Shown here: piece after piece, positions 35,480 through 44,287 of the stretch
Layout of the letters: the number at the start of each line of letters is the position of its first letter
Numbering within the stretch: position 1 is the first letter of the stretch
Source of the DNA: Methanobacterium veterum
Lineage (GTDB): Archaea > Methanobacteriota > Methanobacteria > Methanobacteriales > Methanobacteriaceae
Assembly: GCF_000745485.1 (NCBI RefSeq)
Contig: NZ_KN050694.1
Coordinates: 199,408 to 263,407, forward strand
Direction: 5' to 3'
Length of the DNA: 64,000 nucleotides
Notes under the pieces: model-generated
Database searches by the model: none
What the model saw: the letters and a program-made list of their open reading frames with translations, nothing else
What the model was told of the DNA's origin: nothing
Translations under genes and position numbers: made by a program

Positions 35480-35516
35480 AGGGCATCATCTTGAAATGAT
35501 TAATTGCCCTCAGGGC
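35480..35516 (-). promoter_or_regulatory. Leader of paralogue 2 with two mutually exclusive hairpins
   Basis: AGGGCA (35,480-35,485) pairs with TGCCCT (35,505-35,510). The same CCCT segment can instead pair with the adjacent AGGGC (35,512-35,516), giving the tight hairpin GCCCT-C-AGGGC. Such competition next to an SD is typical of leader-based control, but may be chance. Confidence 0.4.
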
Positions 35517-35707
35517 GGATAACATGTTGAAACTAATTTATTAGAAATGGAATTTAACTGGCTTAAATTGTTATGCATATATTTTATTGTATTAAATGGA
35601 TTTTAGGGGAATTTAAGCTGTTAATACATATGGATTGTGAAATATGGATTGTTTGTGCTTTAGTTTTTAGCAGGATTATCCATGCCCATTATGTTAATAA
35701 TATTATT

Positions 35708-35755
35708 GATTATTATATTAATAATGCAATAAAAACTTTCTTATTTTTACTAAAA
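35708..35755 (-). promoter_or_regulatory. Wall-protein promoter repeat, paralogue 2
   Basis: GATTATTATATTAATAATG followed by CAATAAAAACTTTC matches the other copies with several substitutions. It lies about 255 bp upstream of the ATG at 35,452. Confidence 0.45.
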
Positions 35756-36008
35756 AGAGGAACAAAAATAGTACAATAATTTAATCAATTCAATAGACTA
35801 TAATAATGCTTATAATAAAAATAAAATTTTTATTATCTATTTTTTTAATAGTAAATAAATTAATAAACTGTTTTGCATCAAATAATGAAAATCTAAATAA
35901 AATTCAGAATTAACATATCTAACGGTTAAATATCTTTAAAAATCAATAAATTAAACTAAAATATTTATTATGATAAATAAAAATTTTATACTGAAAAATG
36001 TATAAAAA

Positions 36009-36032
36009 TTAAGGAGTGGATTATTTCCTTAA
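36009..36032 (-). terminator. Hairpin at the 3' end of the 36021 gene
   Basis: TTAAGGA (36,009-36,015) and TCCTTAA (36,026-36,032) form a 7-bp stem overlapping the stop codon, as in paralogue 1. The duplicated terminator supports descent of the entire transcription unit from one ancestor. Confidence 0.45.
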
Positions 36033-36707
36033 TTTTCTATACAATAAACCGCTGCCTACAAGTAATGTTGATAAAAGTGCGGGTACAACTGGTAAACCTG
36101 TTTTCTGCATAGGTAATTCATTGATAGATCTATTTTTATAATTATATTCCTGAATTTCACTGTATATTTGACTAGCTTTGCTGCCTGAAGCAAGTTCAGT
36201 TCCTGTATTAGATCCTGCATTCACGTTTACATTGTTTATATCATTATTAATGGCTATTTGATTATTTATGTAATTAGCATTGTAACATTCATCGTCATCA
36301 TCACACCCATAGTCATAGTCATCACAGCATTCATAGTCATCATGGCAGTTCCACAGCGTATCATAATCTTTATTGTGGCATCTATCGTATCCTTTATCTC
36401 TATCTTTCTTATTCCAGAATCCGTCGTACCAATTATCTCTGTCATTTCCATTATAGTTATTTCCATAATCTTGCTCAAAGTTATTTCCATCATTTTCTCC
36501 TTGACCACTATGAGTGTTATCCCTATTTTGATTTATATTATCACTGTTTTCATCATTTTGAGAATTATCAATATTGTTTCCATCAGTGGTGGCTGTGTTA
36601 ATTGTATTTCCAGGATCATTAGTATTTGAATTTAAAGTTGCGCCGAATCCAATGCTGGTACCTGCTACCACAGCTATGGTTAGAAATAAAACCAAAACCT
36701 TTTTCAT
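36021..36707 (-). CDS. Asp/Asn/Cys-rich wall protein with QKTG sorting-like signal, paralogue 3
   Basis: The 228-residue product has a signal peptide (KKVLVLFLTIAVVAGTS), an Asn-rich stretch, then a patch (about 90-145) dense in Asp, Tyr, His and Cys (DRCHNKDYD, NCHDDYECCDD, GCDDDDEC), an Asn/Val region, and the tail PMQKTGLPVVPALLST with LLYRKLRK. The six or seven Cys with His and Asp suggest metal binding or disulfide bonding at the surface. CAGGAGGAAAC precedes the ATG. Confidence 0.7.
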   Translation of the reverse strand: MKKVLVLFLTIAVVAGTSIGFGATLNSNTNDPGNTINTATTDGNNIDNSQNDENSDNINQNRDNTHSGQGENDGNNFEQDYGNNYNGNDRDNWYDGFWNKKDRDKGYDRCHNKDYDTLWNCHDDYECCDDYDYGCDDDDECYNANYINNQIAINNDINNVNVNAGSNTGTELASGSKASQIYSEIQEYNYKNRSINELPMQKTGLPVVPALLSTLLVGSGLLYRKLRK

Positions 36708-37648
36708 TCAGTTTCCTCCTGTTATTTTTCAGCACAGAATTAACTATTAAGTTCTCCAAATCAAGTCATTAACCCTATTAAACTGTATATTTAGTTAAAA
36801 TGAGGGTTAAAAATATTTAATTTTTATTATGCACGTAGTGGGACATTTTGTATGATATAAAAGTCCATAGAAAATTAGATGTGGTTATGAAAAAAAATCT
36901 CAATTATTGGTGCATAACATATCTCCAAGATTTTCTTTTTGATAGTGGTATTCATTGTTTCCTTCAAAGTAATACTTTAATTAATTATTATATTACATAT
37001 GTAATAAAAAATTTACTATTAGTAATAATAATTTAAATTATATAAATATACTGAACTAATCATTCAACAAAAAATTAGTAATTTGAACATTATTAAACAA
37101 AATTACATTAATATTTTCTTTCGAATTAAGTAAATTAAAAAAAACAAAATTATAAAATAAAATTTAGATAAAAAATATTAAATTAATTTAATTGATTTTT
37201 TGTTATTTATAAGAAAACAGGATATATTTAATATAATTAAAAGATTGTCATGTAATTATCAGATATTTTTAGAATAAAAACCATTAGGATCTTTAAATAT
37301 TAGGATAAAAGTATTAAATAGGGCAGTGGGCAAATAAAAGAATTTAACATATTAGAATTTTTAATATCGAAAATGTAAAATGGTTATGATAGTTGTTTAA
37401 ATAGCTAATAAAATTCATTAATAGCCAGTATCTTCTGTGGGAAAAAGTAAATAAATATGAAAAACCTACTTCAAATATTGATTTATTATAGCGAATAACC
37501 AAATATTTTTGGCAAGTATTTATAAGAAATTTATGGTTGTGCTTTAAATTTCAACTCAAAAATAAGTATTTAAAAAGTTATGTTATGCGCTTAAATGAAT
37601 ACTAATTTTGAAGGATACTTTTAATTTTTTTAAATTGGGAAGTTGAGT
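36708..37648. other. Long divergent intergenic region before asnB
   Basis: About 940 bp. The left 320 bp is the leader and promoter repeat of paralogue 3 (36,983-37,030). A clear leader hairpin like those of paralogues 1 and 2 is not evident. The right half contains the asnB promoter; TTTATAAG at about 37,524 and TATTTAAAAAG near 37,566 are TATA candidates. Nothing else is recognised. Confidence 0.5.
36983..37030 (-). promoter_or_regulatory. Wall-protein promoter repeat, paralogue 3
   Basis: AATTATTATATTACATATG followed by TAATAAAAAATTTACTATTAG corresponds to the other copies. It lies about 275 bp upstream of the ATG at 36,707. Confidence 0.45.
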
Positions 37649-39121
37649 ATGTGCGGAATAGCAGGAGTAATGGGAACCAATATATCAAAAAAACTATATG
37701 ATATGCTTATCTCTTTAAAACACAGAGGTCCAGATGGAACAGGCGTTTTTGTAGATGATGTTACATCTTATGGGAATTTAGATAATTTAAAAATTTCTGA
37801 AGGATCATTTGGACTCGGACATAATTTACTTTCTATAGTTGGATGTGAACCTGATTCACAACCCATAGTCTATGATAATTATGTTTTAGTATGTAACGGG
37901 GAAATATACAATTTTAAAGAACTTAAAAACAAGTTTAATATAGATTTTAAAACAGATTCTGATTGTGAAATTATTATCAGTCTTATTAAAATGTTTTATG
38001 AGGGCTCACTTTACGATGCAGTAATAAAAACCATTGAACAATTGGATGGAGACTATGCATTTGCGGTGTATGATGGTAAAAACTTCGCAGCAGTGCGGGA
38101 CCCTGTTGGGGTAAAACCGCTTTATTTTGGAGAAAATGATGATGAAAAAACTTTTGCATTCGCTTCTGAAAAGAAAGCACTCTGGAAAATAGGTATAAAT
38201 GATGTAAAAACACTTCCACCTGATTCAATGCTGTACAATAATGAACTGGTGAGCAATAAATTAAATGGAAATATCAATATACCGAATTTAGGAAGCCAAT
38301 CTAATTTATCTAAAGAGACACTAAGAAAACAGTTAAAGGATCTTTTGATAACATCTGTAAAAAAGAGAGTATCTGGACTTTCTGAAGTGGGTATACTTTT
38401 TTCAGGAGGCATAGACAGTACAATAATTGCTAAAATAACAGATGATCTTGGAATTGAAACGCGCCTTTACAGTGTTGGCCATAAAGATTCTGCTGATCTT
38501 AAGTTTGCTAGGAAAACCGCAGAAAAAATGAATTTACCCCTTAGAACCAAGGTAATAGATGTGGATGATGTCAAGAGATATTTGATACCTGTACTGGATG
38601 CAATAGAAGAATTCAATATCATGAAAATTGGAGTTGGAATGCCTGCATACATTGCAGCAGAAATGGCATATGAAGATAATTTAAAAGTCATGCTTTCAGG
38701 ACAAGGGGCAGATGAACTCTTTGGAGGATACAATCGTTATTTAAAGTTTTATGAGGAGAAAGGAGAAAGGGCACAGGAAGATTTGAAGAAAGATATTTTA
38801 AACCTGTATCATGTAAACTTACAGAGAGATGATGCTGTCACTATGGCAAATTCAATTGAACTTAGAGTGCCTTATCTTGATCCCGATATTATAAATATTG
38901 CTATGAACATACCTATGAAGTATAAAATAAATAAAGACGATACCTTGAGAAAATGTATTCTCAGGGAAGTAGGAGCTGAACTTGGAGTGCCTGAAGAAAT
39001 CGTAAAGAGGCCTAAAAAAGCAGCTCAATATGGATCAGGTATCCACAAAATGCTTGTTAAAAAAGTTTTAAAGGATGAATCCTTTAAAAATATCCAAAAT
39101 AAATTTGACATATATTATTGA
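37649..39121 (+). CDS. asnB: Asparagine synthase, glutamine-hydrolysing
   Basis: ATG 37649 is chosen, not the TTG two codons upstream, because the family requires Cys as residue 2 (MCGIAGV) to attack glutamine. The N-terminal class II amidotransferase domain (2-190; HRGPDG, CNGEIYN) supplies ammonia to the C-terminal synthase domain with the PP-loop SGGIDST (252-258), which adenylates aspartate. GGGAAG lies upstream. At 490 residues it is complete. It begins a run of amino-acid genes with gatC, an ACT protein and homoserine dehydrogenase, although a 313-bp hairpin-rich gap follows. Confidence 0.93.
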   Translation: MCGIAGVMGTNISKKLYDMLISLKHRGPDGTGVFVDDVTSYGNLDNLKISEGSFGLGHNLLSIVGCEPDSQPIVYDNYVLVCNGEIYNFKELKNKFNIDFKTDSDCEIIISLIKMFYEGSLYDAVIKTIEQLDGDYAFAVYDGKNFAAVRDPVGVKPLYFGENDDEKTFAFASEKKALWKIGINDVKTLPPDSMLYNNELVSNKLNGNINIPNLGSQSNLSKETLRKQLKDLLITSVKKRVSGLSEVGILFSGGIDSTIIAKITDDLGIETRLYSVGHKDSADLKFARKTAEKMNLPLRTKVIDVDDVKRYLIPVLDAIEEFNIMKIGVGMPAYIAAEMAYEDNLKVMLSGQGADELFGGYNRYLKFYEEKGERAQEDLKKDILNLYHVNLQRDDAVTMANSIELRVPYLDPDIINIAMNIPMKYKINKDDTLRKCILREVGAELGVPEEIVKRPKKAAQYGSGIHKMLVKKVLKDESFKNIQNKFDIYY

Positions 39122-39434
39122 AAAATAAACGAATTTTAAAGGGGAAAGACAAGCCCACCGCTCAAAAATTTATGAAATTTTTGGCGTCCTCAAAATTTTT
39201 AATTTTGGGACATCGAAATCAAAGATTTTGAATGCCCCGAAAATCAAAGATTTTCGAGGGCTTTTTAGAAAAAAGCCGGCAAAATTTCATTTTGTGGCGT
39301 GCAAAAATTGAAGATTTTTGCAGTTACGAAATAGAGTTTCGTAAACGTTGAAAATCGAAGATTTTCAACAGGTGGATCAAAAACTTTCCTTTAAAATTTA
39401 CATCATTAAAAAATAGATTTTAGAGGGGAAAAAA
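39122..39434. other. asnB-gatC intergenic region filled with hairpins
   Basis: About 310 bp, two thirds of it occupied by the hairpin cluster at 39,163-39,369. The rest is the upstream region of gatC with GAGGGG at about 39,423-39,428. Confidence 0.6.
39163..39369. repeat. Cluster 1 of nine tandem short hairpins
   Basis: Consecutive dyads: CAAAAATTT-ATG-AAATTTTTG (39,163-39,183), CAAAATT-TTT-AATTTTG (39,191-39,207), AAATC-AAA-GATTT (39,216-39,228), CGAAAATC-AAA-GATTTTCG (39,238-39,256), GGCTTTTT/AAAAAGCC (39,259-39,277), CAAAAT-TTC-ATTTTG (39,280-39,294), TGCAAAAAT/ATTTTTGCA (39,300-39,322), TACGAAA/TTTCGTA (39,325-39,343) and GTTGAAAATC-GAA-GATTTTCAAC (39,347-39,369). Stems differ in sequence, yet each is self-complementary. 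Similar clusters occur at 54.8 and 63.5 kb. Confidence 0.75.
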
Positions 39435-39650
39435 ATGAAAATAGAAAAAGAAGCTGAAATAATATTGGAAAAATTTCGGGAATCCCTTCAAGACATTCCT
39501 GAACTTGAAGAAACTCAATATATTGTTGATAACGTTAATCTAACGCGTCCAGATTGTGGGAAGGATAAAAACCCCGAAAAAATTCTTAGAAATGCAGAAC
39601 TGGATGAAAATGGAAATGTTATTGCAGAAAAAGGAAAATGGGTAAAATAA
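39435..39650 (+). CDS. gatC: Aspartyl/glutamyl-tRNA amidotransferase subunit C, archaeal type
   Basis: The 71-residue product matches the short archaeal GatC: an N-terminal helix (KEAEIILEKFRESLQDIPELEE), the TQYIVDNVNLTRPD segment and a C-terminal NAELDENGNVIAEKGKWV. GatC clamps GatA and GatB, which convert Asp-tRNA(Asn) to Asn-tRNA(Asn). GAGGGGAAAAAA precedes the ATG. Placement next to asnB links two routes to asparagine. It is shorter than bacterial GatC, as usual in this group. Confidence 0.8.
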   Translation: MKIEKEAEIILEKFRESLQDIPELEETQYIVDNVNLTRPDCGKDKNPEKILRNAELDENGNVIAEKGKWVK

Positions 39651-39684
39651 ACACCATTTATCCTTTTTAATGAGGTATGATGGA

Positions 39685-40173
39685 ATGAGATTAAATCTAG
39701 TTTTAGAACTTTTAGATATCCCTGGACAACTTACTGATGCTTTTAAGCCTATTAGTAGGCTTGGAGCTAATATAGTCACTGTAATTCACCAGAGGGATGT
39801 AAAAACAGAAAGGGGTACAATACCTGTCCAGATTACAATTGAGGGAGATAAAGATACATTGGATAAGGTTATAGACACTCTTGAAAGTCAGAATATTCAG
39901 ATAATGGAAGTAGACGGTGTTTTAAGGAAAGAAAAAATAAGAACAATCTTTATTGGAAATATCGTTGAAAAAGATGTTAAGGATGCACTTGGCAGGCTTA
40001 ATAACATTGAAGGTGTAAGAGTAATTGATTTCAATTTAAAAATTGGGGATGATCCAGAAAGATCAGCATCTAAGATCATTCTTGAAGCAGATTCCGGTAA
40101 AAGAAAAGAGATACTGGGAAACATAAAAGAAATTGGAAAATCTAAAGGATTTTTAGTTATAAATGAAGTTTAG
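39685..40173 (+). CDS. ACT-domain regulatory protein
   Basis: The 162-residue product starts RLNLVLELLDIPGQL and IGANIVTVIHQR-type ACT features (SRLGANIVTVIHQRDV), with a second ACT-like half (RTIFIGNIVEKDVKDAL). ACT domains bind amino acids. ATG 39685 is preferred over ATG 39670 since GAGGTATGAT lies between them. It is immediately upstream of homoserine dehydrogenase (34 bp), whose bacterial relatives carry a fused ACT domain; here a stand-alone regulator of that enzyme is likely. Confidence 0.8.
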   Translation: MRLNLVLELLDIPGQLTDAFKPISRLGANIVTVIHQRDVKTERGTIPVQITIEGDKDTLDKVIDTLESQNIQIMEVDGVLRKEKIRTIFIGNIVEKDVKDALGRLNNIEGVRVIDFNLKIGDDPERSASKIILEADSGKRKEILGNIKEIGKSKGFLVINEV

Positions 40174-40207
40174 ACGTTGATTCGCTGCTGCTTAGGAGAG
40201 TAAGTAA

Positions 40208-41230
40208 ATGAAAATTTGTATTTTAGGTTTTGGTGCAGTTGGAAAGGGCGTAGTAAAGGCTATTTCCATGAAAAATAATAGATTTAAAGAAAAATATGGA
40301 TTAGATCTTAAGGTGGTAGCAGTTACGGATACTTCTGGAGCTGCAATCTCTAATAATGGGTTAGATCTTGATTTACTCCTTGAAACTAAAGAAAAAACTG
40401 GAAAAGTTTCTAATTATCCAGAATATGGAGTTTCTGGAATATCAAATGTGCATGTACTTGATAAGGCTGAATATGACTGTCTTGTTGAAGTAACTCCTAC
40501 TGATATCTGCAACGGTGAACCTGCTAAAACACATATTTTAAAGGCATTTGAGGATAAAAAAGATGTAGTTACCTCAAATAAGGGACCTTTAGCTTTATAC
40601 TTCAAAGAACTAAATGAATCTGCAATGAATAATGGAGTCCAATTTAAATTTGAAGCTTCCGTAGGAGGGGCAATGCCAATTATAAACTTTGCCCATGAAA
40701 CTTTATCCAGCTGTGATATAGATTCTATATTAGGAATTTTAAATGGTACAACAAACTACATACTCTCAAGGATGGCTAAGGAAGGTTCATCATATGAACA
40801 GATTTTAAAAGAATCTCAAGAGCTGGGAATAGCTGAAACTAATCCTGCACAAGATGTTGAAGGTATAGATGCAGCGTGTAAAACTGTAATTCTTGCAAAT
40901 TCACTTTTAGGTAGAGATGTAAGTTATAAAGATGTGGAAGTAACTGGAATATCAAAAATTACTCCCGAATCCATTTCTCTTGCTAAAAATGAAGGTTATC
41001 TCATTAAATTAATTGGGGAAGTATCGGGAGATGTTCTTGAAGTCTCACCAAGACTTGTAAGGGAAGGATCTCCTTTTGCAGTAGACGGCACGCTGAATGT
41101 GGCGACACTTAAAACAGATCTTGCCGAAGATGTAACTGTTGTTGGAAAAGGTGCAGGGCCCCTTGAAACTGCTTCTGCGATTTTAAGTGATATAATAAGT
41201 ATTTACAAGATTAAACAATGCAACGGGTAA
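40208..41230 (+). CDS. hom: Homoserine dehydrogenase
   Basis: The 340-residue enzyme reduces aspartate semialdehyde to homoserine using NAD(P)H, for threonine and methionine. It has the Rossmann motif GFGAVGKG (6-13), VTSNKGPLA, and the catalytic-region signature [14 protein letters not shown] and [13 protein letters not shown]. No C-terminal ACT domain is present, in keeping with the separate ACT protein just upstream. GGAGAG precedes ATG 40208. Operon with the ACT and phosphomutase genes is likely. Confidence 0.92.
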   Translation: MKICILGFGAVGKGVVKAISMKNNRFKEKYGLDLKVVAVTDTSGAAISNNGLDLDLLLETKEKTGKVSNYPEYGVSGISNVHVLDKAEYDCLVEVTPTDICNGEPAKTHILKAFEDKKDVVTSNKGPLALYFKELNESAMNNGVQFKFEASVGGAMPIINFAHETLSSCDIDSILGILNGTTNYILSRMAKEGSSYEQILKESQELGIAETNPAQDVEGIDAACKTVILANSLLGRDVSYKDVEVTGISKITPESISLAKNEGYLIKLIGEVSGDVLEVSPRLVREGSPFAVDGTLNVATLKTDLAEDVTVVGKGAGPLETASAILSDIISIYKIKQCNG

Positions 41231-41284
41231 ATAAAATAACACGATATCAGTTTGGATCAATATTAACTTGGAGACTTTTTAAAA

Positions 41285-42478
41285 ATGAAATACGTAGTTG
41301 TAATAGGAGACGGAATGGCAGATTATCCCCTTGAAGAATTAAATAATAAAACTGTTCTTCAAGCTTCTGTGATTCCCAATATGGATTTTATAGCATCTAA
41401 TGGTACAAATGGATTACTTAAAACCGTTCCTGAAGGTATGCAGCCGGGATCTGATGTTGCAAACCTTTCAATAATGGGTTATGACCCTAAAAAATATTAT
41501 ACTGGAAGAGGGCCGCTTGAAGCGGCAAGTATAGGCGCTGATCTTCAAAATGGAGAGGTTGCTTTTAGATGTAATTTTATAACCGCAAAAGATGGAAAAT
41601 TAGCAGATTTTAATGCAAATCATATTTCTACAGGAGAAGCAAAAGAGCTTATAGATACTTTAAATCAGGAATTTGCAGAAATTGGAAAATTTTATCTTGG
41701 TGTAAGCTACAGACATTTGTTTGTAATGGATAATACCGAATCAGCTTCGTTAAAATCCACTCCTCCTCACGATGTGGTTGGAGAAGGCATTGAAGAAAAC
41801 CTTCTAAAGCCTTATGATGATAAAAATGCGGAATTATTAAATAAGATCATGCGTGACTCGGTGGAAATACTTGAAGATCATCCTGTAAATAAAAAAAGAG
41901 TTGCAGATGGTAAGTACCCTGCAAATATGATATGGTTATGGGGACAGGGAACTAGGCCCAATATGGATCCGTTTATTGAAAAATATGGATTAAAAGGTGC
42001 TACCATTACAGGTGTAGATCTTATAAAAGGTCTTGGATCTTATCTTGGACTGACTAATATCAATGTTCCAGGGGCAACTGGTTATTTTGACACGGATTAC
42101 AGTCAAAAAGCGAATTACGCAGTGGATACCTTAAATGACCATGATTTAGTGTTTGTCCATGTTGAAGCTCCAGATGAGGCAGGGCATGCTGGTGACATAA
42201 CAGAAAAGATCAAAGCTATAGAAAGTATAGATGAAAAAATCATTGGAAAACTTCTTGATGAACTCCCAAAATTTGATGATTATGCTATTTCTATACTGCC
42301 TGATCATGCGACCCCTATATCTGTTAAAACACATACAACAGATGCGATTCCTTATGCAATGTGCTCTACAAATGGGGTTAAAGATAATGTCAATCAGTAT
42401 AATGAATTTTCAGCAAAAATGGGTTCTTTGGGCACCATTGAAGGACATAAATTTATGAAAAGTTTTTTGGATATTTGA
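41285..42478 (+). CDS. apgM: Archaeal phosphoglycerate mutase family protein, possible homoserine kinase
   Basis: The 397-residue product belongs to the cofactor-independent phosphoglycerate mutase family of the alkaline phosphatase fold: [11 protein letters not shown] with D8, [25 protein letters not shown], and the metal-binding [13 protein letters not shown] and PDHATPI segments. Some archaeal members have been proposed as a homoserine kinase substitute in threonine synthesis; the location 54 bp after hom favours this, but glycolytic mutase activity is equally supported by sequence. GGAGACTTTTTAAAA precedes ATG 41285. Confidence 0.85.
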   Translation: MKYVVVIGDGMADYPLEELNNKTVLQASVIPNMDFIASNGTNGLLKTVPEGMQPGSDVANLSIMGYDPKKYYTGRGPLEAASIGADLQNGEVAFRCNFITAKDGKLADFNANHISTGEAKELIDTLNQEFAEIGKFYLGVSYRHLFVMDNTESASLKSTPPHDVVGEGIEENLLKPYDDKNAELLNKIMRDSVEILEDHPVNKKRVADGKYPANMIWLWGQGTRPNMDPFIEKYGLKGATITGVDLIKGLGSYLGLTNINVPGATGYFDTDYSQKANYAVDTLNDHDLVFVHVEAPDEAGHAGDITEKIKAIESIDEKIIGKLLDELPKFDDYAISILPDHATPISVKTHTTDAIPYAMCSTNGVKDNVNQYNEFSAKMGSLGTIEGHKFMKSFLDI

Positions 42479-42638
42479 AATGAATAATTTTAATATCCAT
42501 ATTATTTGTTAGAATTAATTTTAGAGCATTCCATTAATGTTATAAATAATGCTTTATAAATCCAGATTGTAGATTATAATTTTAACTTGATATAAGATTT
42601 TTAATGATATACATCGATATTATTAGGAGATGGTTTAG

Positions 42639-44237
42639 CTGTCAAAATATATAGTGGTAACTGGCGGAGTTGTAAGTTCAATTGGAAAAGGAATAACTGC
42701 AGCATCAATTGGTAGGATATTAAGATCATATGGAATTGATGTAACTGCAATAAAGATAGATCCTTATTTAAACTGGGATTCAGGAACTCTTAATCCTTAT
42801 CAACATGGAGAAGTGTTTGTTACAGAAGATGGTATGGAAACTGATTTAGATTTAGGGCATTATGAAAGGTTTTTAGACGTAGAACTCTCCGGTGATTCTA
42901 ATATAACCACAGGTAAAGTTTATTCATCTGTTATTGATAAAGAAAGGAAAGGAGATTATCTTGGATCCTGTGTACAGATAATTCCACATATAACTGACGA
43001 AATTAAGTCAATGATAAGAAAAATTTCAAATAAAAACGATGCGGATGTAGTTTTAGTTGAAATAGGTGGAACTGTAGGGGATATAGAAAGTCAGCCATTT
43101 TTAGAAGCTGTGAGACAGCTGCGTAATGAAGAGGGGCATGACAATGTAATGTTTGTTCATGTAACTTATGTACCTTACCTGAATGCTGCAGGTGAGTTTA
43201 AAACTAAACCTACCCAGCACAGTACTAAAGAATTGAGAAGTACTGGTATTATTCCAGATATGATAATTTGCAGGTCTGAGTTATCTATTGATACTCCCCT
43301 AAAACAAAAAATAGCTCATTTTTGTGACGTTGAAAGAAATGCTGTTATAAACTGTCCTGATGTTAGTTCAATTTATGAAGTTCCTTTAATTCTAAGTAAA
43401 GAAAATGTAGGGGAATATGTACTTAAAAGATTAAAAATGGAATCTCGACAGCCGGACCTTAAGGACTGGCAAAAAATTGTGAAGTCCTTAAAAAAAGAGG
43501 AACCAGTAGTAAATATAGGAATTATAGGGAAGTATGTAGAGCTTGAGGATGCTTATATAAGTATCAGAGAGTCTTTAAAACATGCAGCCGCGAGTATTGG
43601 AGTTAAAGTTCATATAGACTGGATAAATGCTGGAAATTCACTTGATACTAACAAACTTGAAGGATTAGATGGATTACTTATACCTGGCGGTTTTGGTGAG
43701 AGGGGTATCTCTGGAAAATTAGAGGCGGTAAAATATTCAATAGCGCAGAAAGTCCCACTGTTTGGAATTTGTCTTGGAATGCAGTGTATGGTAATTGAAT
43801 TTGCAAGATTGAATGGTTTTGAAGATGCAAACAGTACTGAATTTGATCCAGAGACTAAGAATCCTGTTATTGACATCATGCCGGAACAGATAAAGATCGA
43901 GTATATGGGTGGAACAATGAGGCTTGGTTCTTATCCATGTAATGTTAAAACTGGAACACAGGCATATGAAGCTTATCAAAAAAAGTCTGTGGATGAACGA
44001 CACAGGCATAGATTTGAATTTAACAATGAATACCGTGAAATATTGCAGGAAAAAGGGTTGATAATTTCAGGTATATCACCTAATGATTTGCTTGTTGAAA
44101 TGATAGAGCTTAAAGATCATCCATGGTTTTTAGGCTGTCAGTTCCATCCAGAATTTAAATCAAGACCAAATAATGCTCATCCTATCTTTGTATCATTTAT
44201 GAATGCATCATTTGAAAATAAAAAGAATAAATCTTAG
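42639..44237 (+). CDS. pyrG: CTP synthase, apparently with a CTG start codon
   Basis: CTP synthase aminates UTP using glutamine and ATP. The synthase domain (1-270) has [17 protein letters not shown] and [20 protein letters not shown]; the class I amidotransferase domain has [10 protein letters not shown] (Cys nucleophile) and the HPEF segment. The only GTG in this region (42,654) would cut off SKYIV and lies 24 nt from the SD. A CTG at 42,639 restores the family N-terminus exactly and lies 9 nt after AGGAGA; a TAG directly precedes it, so no longer start exists. The enzyme is 532 residues with CTG. Confidence 0.93.
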   Translation: MSKYIVVTGGVVSSIGKGITAASIGRILRSYGIDVTAIKIDPYLNWDSGTLNPYQHGEVFVTEDGMETDLDLGHYERFLDVELSGDSNITTGKVYSSVIDKERKGDYLGSCVQIIPHITDEIKSMIRKISNKNDADVVLVEIGGTVGDIESQPFLEAVRQLRNEEGHDNVMFVHVTYVPYLNAAGEFKTKPTQHSTKELRSTGIIPDMIICRSELSIDTPLKQKIAHFCDVERNAVINCPDVSSIYEVPLILSKENVGEYVLKRLKMESRQPDLKDWQKIVKSLKKEEPVVNIGIIGKYVELEDAYISIRESLKHAAASIGVKVHIDWINAGNSLDTNKLEGLDGLLIPGGFGERGISGKLEAVKYSIAQKVPLFGICLGMQCMVIEFARLNGFEDANSTEFDPETKNPVIDIMPEQIKIEYMGGTMRLGSYPCNVKTGTQAYEAYQKKSVDERHRHRFEFNNEYREILQEKGLIISGISPNDLLVEMIELKDHPWFLGCQFHPEFKSRPNNAHPIFVSFMNASFENKKNKS

Positions 44238-44287
44238 GCTATTTAATTTCAAATATCTAAATATCTACAACGGGTCAAGTGATTATC

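Larger units (their letters stand above)
35453..36020. other. Leader and promoter region of paralogue 2
   Basis: It contains the SD, alternative hairpins (35,480-35,516) and the promoter repeat at 35,708. From 35,780 to 36,000 only AT-rich DNA is seen. A 68-codon frame at 35,573 has no SD and is not called. Confidence 0.5.

Noticed and set aside
36258..36629. 123-codon plus-strand frame opposite the Cys-rich wall protein
   Set aside because: It is the antisense of Asp/Asn repeats (rich in Ile/Val), while the minus-strand gene has a signal peptide, SD and sorting tail.
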